A stretch of DNA of 7,451 nucleotides from Corallincola sp. (lineage in GTDB: Bacteria > Pseudomonadota > Gammaproteobacteria > Enterobacterales > Neiellaceae): the NCBI GenBank assembly GCA_017998495.1, contig JAGOCY010000058.1:1-7451 (forward strand). The letters run 5' to 3'. A program made the translations under genes and the position numbers. The notes under the pieces were generated by a model, which was not told the origin of the DNA, did not search any database, and saw only the letters and a program-made list of their open reading frames with translations. Shown in pieces: positions 6,674-7,451 of the stretch (positions are counted from its first letter, which is position 1; every line of letters starts with the position of its first letter).

Positions 6674-6701
6674 AGTTTATCACCATGGCCGACGATGGCA
6701 A
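6674..6701 (-). promoter_or_regulatory. Candidate rpsO promoter
   Basis: The minus strand shows TTGCCA (6696-6701) and TAAACT (6674-6679) with a 16-base spacer, a reasonable sigma70 match. Transcription would begin near 6667, giving a leader of about 60 bases that just contains the proposed S15 operator. It is divergent from the B12 leader promoter, and the two -35 boxes are about 25 bases apart. Confidence 0.55.
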
Positions 6702-6726
6702 GCGCCGCAGCGCCCGGCAAGTGGGC

Positions 6727-6756
6727 TTGCCAGTCGCGACCGCCAGCCCCTACACT
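6727..6756 (+). promoter_or_regulatory. Candidate promoter of the cobalamin riboswitch transcript
   Basis: TTGCCA (6727-6732) and TACACT (6751-6756) are 18 bases apart, a sigma70-type arrangement. Starting about seven bases after the -10 places the first transcribed base near 6763, the first base of riboswitch helix P1. That agreement supports both calls. Confidence 0.6.
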
Positions 6757-6762
6757 GACCCC

Positions 6763-6950
6763 GCCTCTGGTGTCCCGGCGCGTGCAAACGGCCGGGATTA
6801 AACGGGAAGTCGGTGCGCCTTCAGGCAAGGCCGACGCTGCCCCCGCAACGGTAAGTGAGTCAAGGTCCGGCATCATGCCACTGTGGTTTCCACGGGAAGG
6901 CGCCGGATTGGGGAATTGCCCGCTCATCAGCCCGGAGACCGGCCACAGGC
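6763..6950 (+). promoter_or_regulatory. Cobalamin riboswitch (aptamer)
   Basis: All conserved parts of the cobalamin riboswitch are visible in order. P1 is formed by GCCTCTGG (6763-6770) with CCACAGGC (6943-6950), with one mismatch. P2 is TCCCGGC/GCCGGGA (6773-6779 with 6791-6797). Then comes GGGAAGTCGGTG (6804-6815), with GTCGG pairing to CCGAC (6831-6835). The core GCTGCCCCCGCAACGGTAA (6836-6854) follows, then GCCACTG (6877-6883) and GGGAAGGCG (6894-6902). The 'B12 box' AGCCCGGAGACCGGCC (6929-6944) closes the set. The large peripheral insert between the core and the B12 box suggests the adenosylcobalamin-type class. High cobalamin would lower expression of the downstream membrane gene. Confidence 0.95.
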
Positions 6951-7133
6951 AGGGTATCGGCATGACGGGTGGGTCATGGCGCACCGGTGGTCTGTGGCCA
7001 CCCGGGTGTGTCCTCTGCCGCCGCGTCTGCCGATCAATGGTCGGCCAGCACGGCGGGTGCGGTTCGGGCAACAGCCAACTTCTGCTGTGGCTGTTCCGGG
7101 TCGTGCGCCGACGCACCATCAGGAACCACCACC
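6951..7133 (+). promoter_or_regulatory. Structured leader between riboswitch and btuM (expression platform)
   Basis: This stretch of 183 bases has no credible gene. It holds several hairpins: CATGAC/GTCATG with loop GGGTGG (6961-6978), placed where the kissing hairpin P13 is expected; CACC..GGTGG/CCACC..GGTG with a two-base bulge (6982-7008 region); GCCGA/TCGGC (about 7029-7044); AACAGCC/GGCTGTT (7070-7076 with 7089-7095); and GTGCG/CGCAC (7103-7107 with 7112-7116) just before the Shine-Dalgarno. GGTGGT (6986-6991) can pair with ACCACC (7125-7130) beside the ribosome binding site. No U-tract terminator is present, so translational or Rho-dependent control is more likely. Confidence 0.55.
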
Positions 7134-7451
7134 ATGTTGCTCTCTCGCCTCTCCTCCCGTCTGCTGATCGCCACCGCCCTGCTGCTGATGCTTGTCGGCA
7201 CCCGCGGCCACCACTTCGCCAGCCTCCACCACCTGCCCTCAGCCTCCTGGGCGGTGTTCTTTATTGGCGGCCTCTATCTGGCTCGCCGCGGCTGGTTTGC
7301 CCTGCTCATGGCCAGCGCTGTCACCCTCGATCTGCTGGCCGTGACCATCGGCGGTGTCGACAACTTCTGTGTCAGCCCTGCTTACCCGGCGCTGCTGGCC
7401 GCCTATGGCAGCCTGTGGCTGGCCGGGCGTCAGGCGGCCCAGGCGCTGAGC
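7134..7451 (+). CDS. btuM: BtuM-like vitamin B12 uptake protein, solitary ECF S-component (partial, 3' end beyond the window)
   Basis: The frame is open from ATG 7134 to the right edge (106 residues). AGGA at 7121-7124 lies nine bases before the ATG. The protein is hydrophobic, with probable membrane segments near 8-24, 37-50, 53-73 and 82-98. HHLPSASWAVFFIGGLYL (32-49) and DNFCVSPAYPALLAAYG (76-92) fit the BtuM family as I remember it. In Thiobacillus denitrificans BtuM, Cys80 coordinates the cobalt of cobalamin and removes cyanide; here the corresponding residue appears to be Cys79, in FCVSPAY. Such S-components appear to work without a dedicated ECF ATPase module. The cobalamin riboswitch directly upstream, with nothing between, supports a B12 role. 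The fragment covers perhaps half of the protein, so the C-terminal half and the gene's neighbours are unseen. Another cobalamin-linked membrane protein cannot be excluded. Confidence 0.8.
   Translation, partial: MLLSRLSSRLLIATALLLMLVGTRGHHFASLHHLPSASWAVFFIGGLYLARRGWFALLMASAVTLDLLAVTIGGVDNFCVSPAYPALLAAYGSLWLAGRQAAQALS

Noticed and set aside
6511..7119. 202-codon minus-strand frame across the riboswitch and the rpsO 5' part
   Set aside because: It overlaps rpsO on the same strand in another frame and runs through the riboswitch. It has no family resemblance and is rich in Arg and Pro.
6883..7167. 94-codon plus-strand frame in the riboswitch leader, overlapping the btuM start
   Set aside because: It begins inside the aptamer, has no Shine-Dalgarno, and its Arg/Pro/His-rich product looks like translated non-coding RNA. 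A leader peptide is possible but unsupported.

Overview
The window is GC-rich (roughly 60% or more by eye) and gene-dense. Its proteins point to a gammaproteobacterium. S15, PNPase and NlpI are collinear with the enterobacterial/Aeromonadales proteins, and the order rpsO-pnp-nlpI is the one found in that class. The details (PNPase starting [11 protein letters not shown], menaquinone synthesis, type IV pilus minor pilins) suggest an Aeromonadales-like marine or aquatic genus. That placement is inference, not proven here.

Most of the window is read on the minus strand, so it runs from right to left. rpsO (6607-6338) has its own promoter and a structured leader that may be an S15 autoregulatory operator. 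It is followed by an intrinsic terminator, which probably acts as an attenuator, then a second promoter and pnp (GTG start, 6195-4105). A GC-rich terminator lies between pnp and nlpI (about 4040-3126). nlpI overlaps menA (3129-2272) by four bases (ATGA). After a 137-base gap comes a minor-pilin operon: fimT (2134-1631), a pilW-like gene (1640-948) and a pilX-like gene (970 to beyond the left edge). These three overlap one another and look translationally coupled.

The right end is read on the plus strand, divergent from rpsO. A sigma70-like promoter (TTGCCA-18-TACACT) would start transcription almost exactly at the first paired base of a well-preserved cobalamin riboswitch (6763-6950). A long structured leader of about 180 bases follows, and then a membrane-protein gene that runs off the window. 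That protein fits BtuM, the solitary ECF-type S-component for vitamin B12 uptake, including the cobalt-coordinating cysteine (Cys79 here).

There are three functional themes. The first is RNA and ribosome housekeeping, with nested RNA-level control (S15, PNPase). The second is the cell envelope and respiration (NlpI, MenA) plus a pilus/DNA-uptake machine whose FimT carries the GRxR DNA-binding signature. The third is B12 acquisition under riboswitch control. I see no insertion sequence, CRISPR array, tRNA, rRNA or phage gene. I did not find a clearly new system; the best leads are the B12 leader with its decyanating-type transporter, the rpsO leader, and the competence-type pilins.
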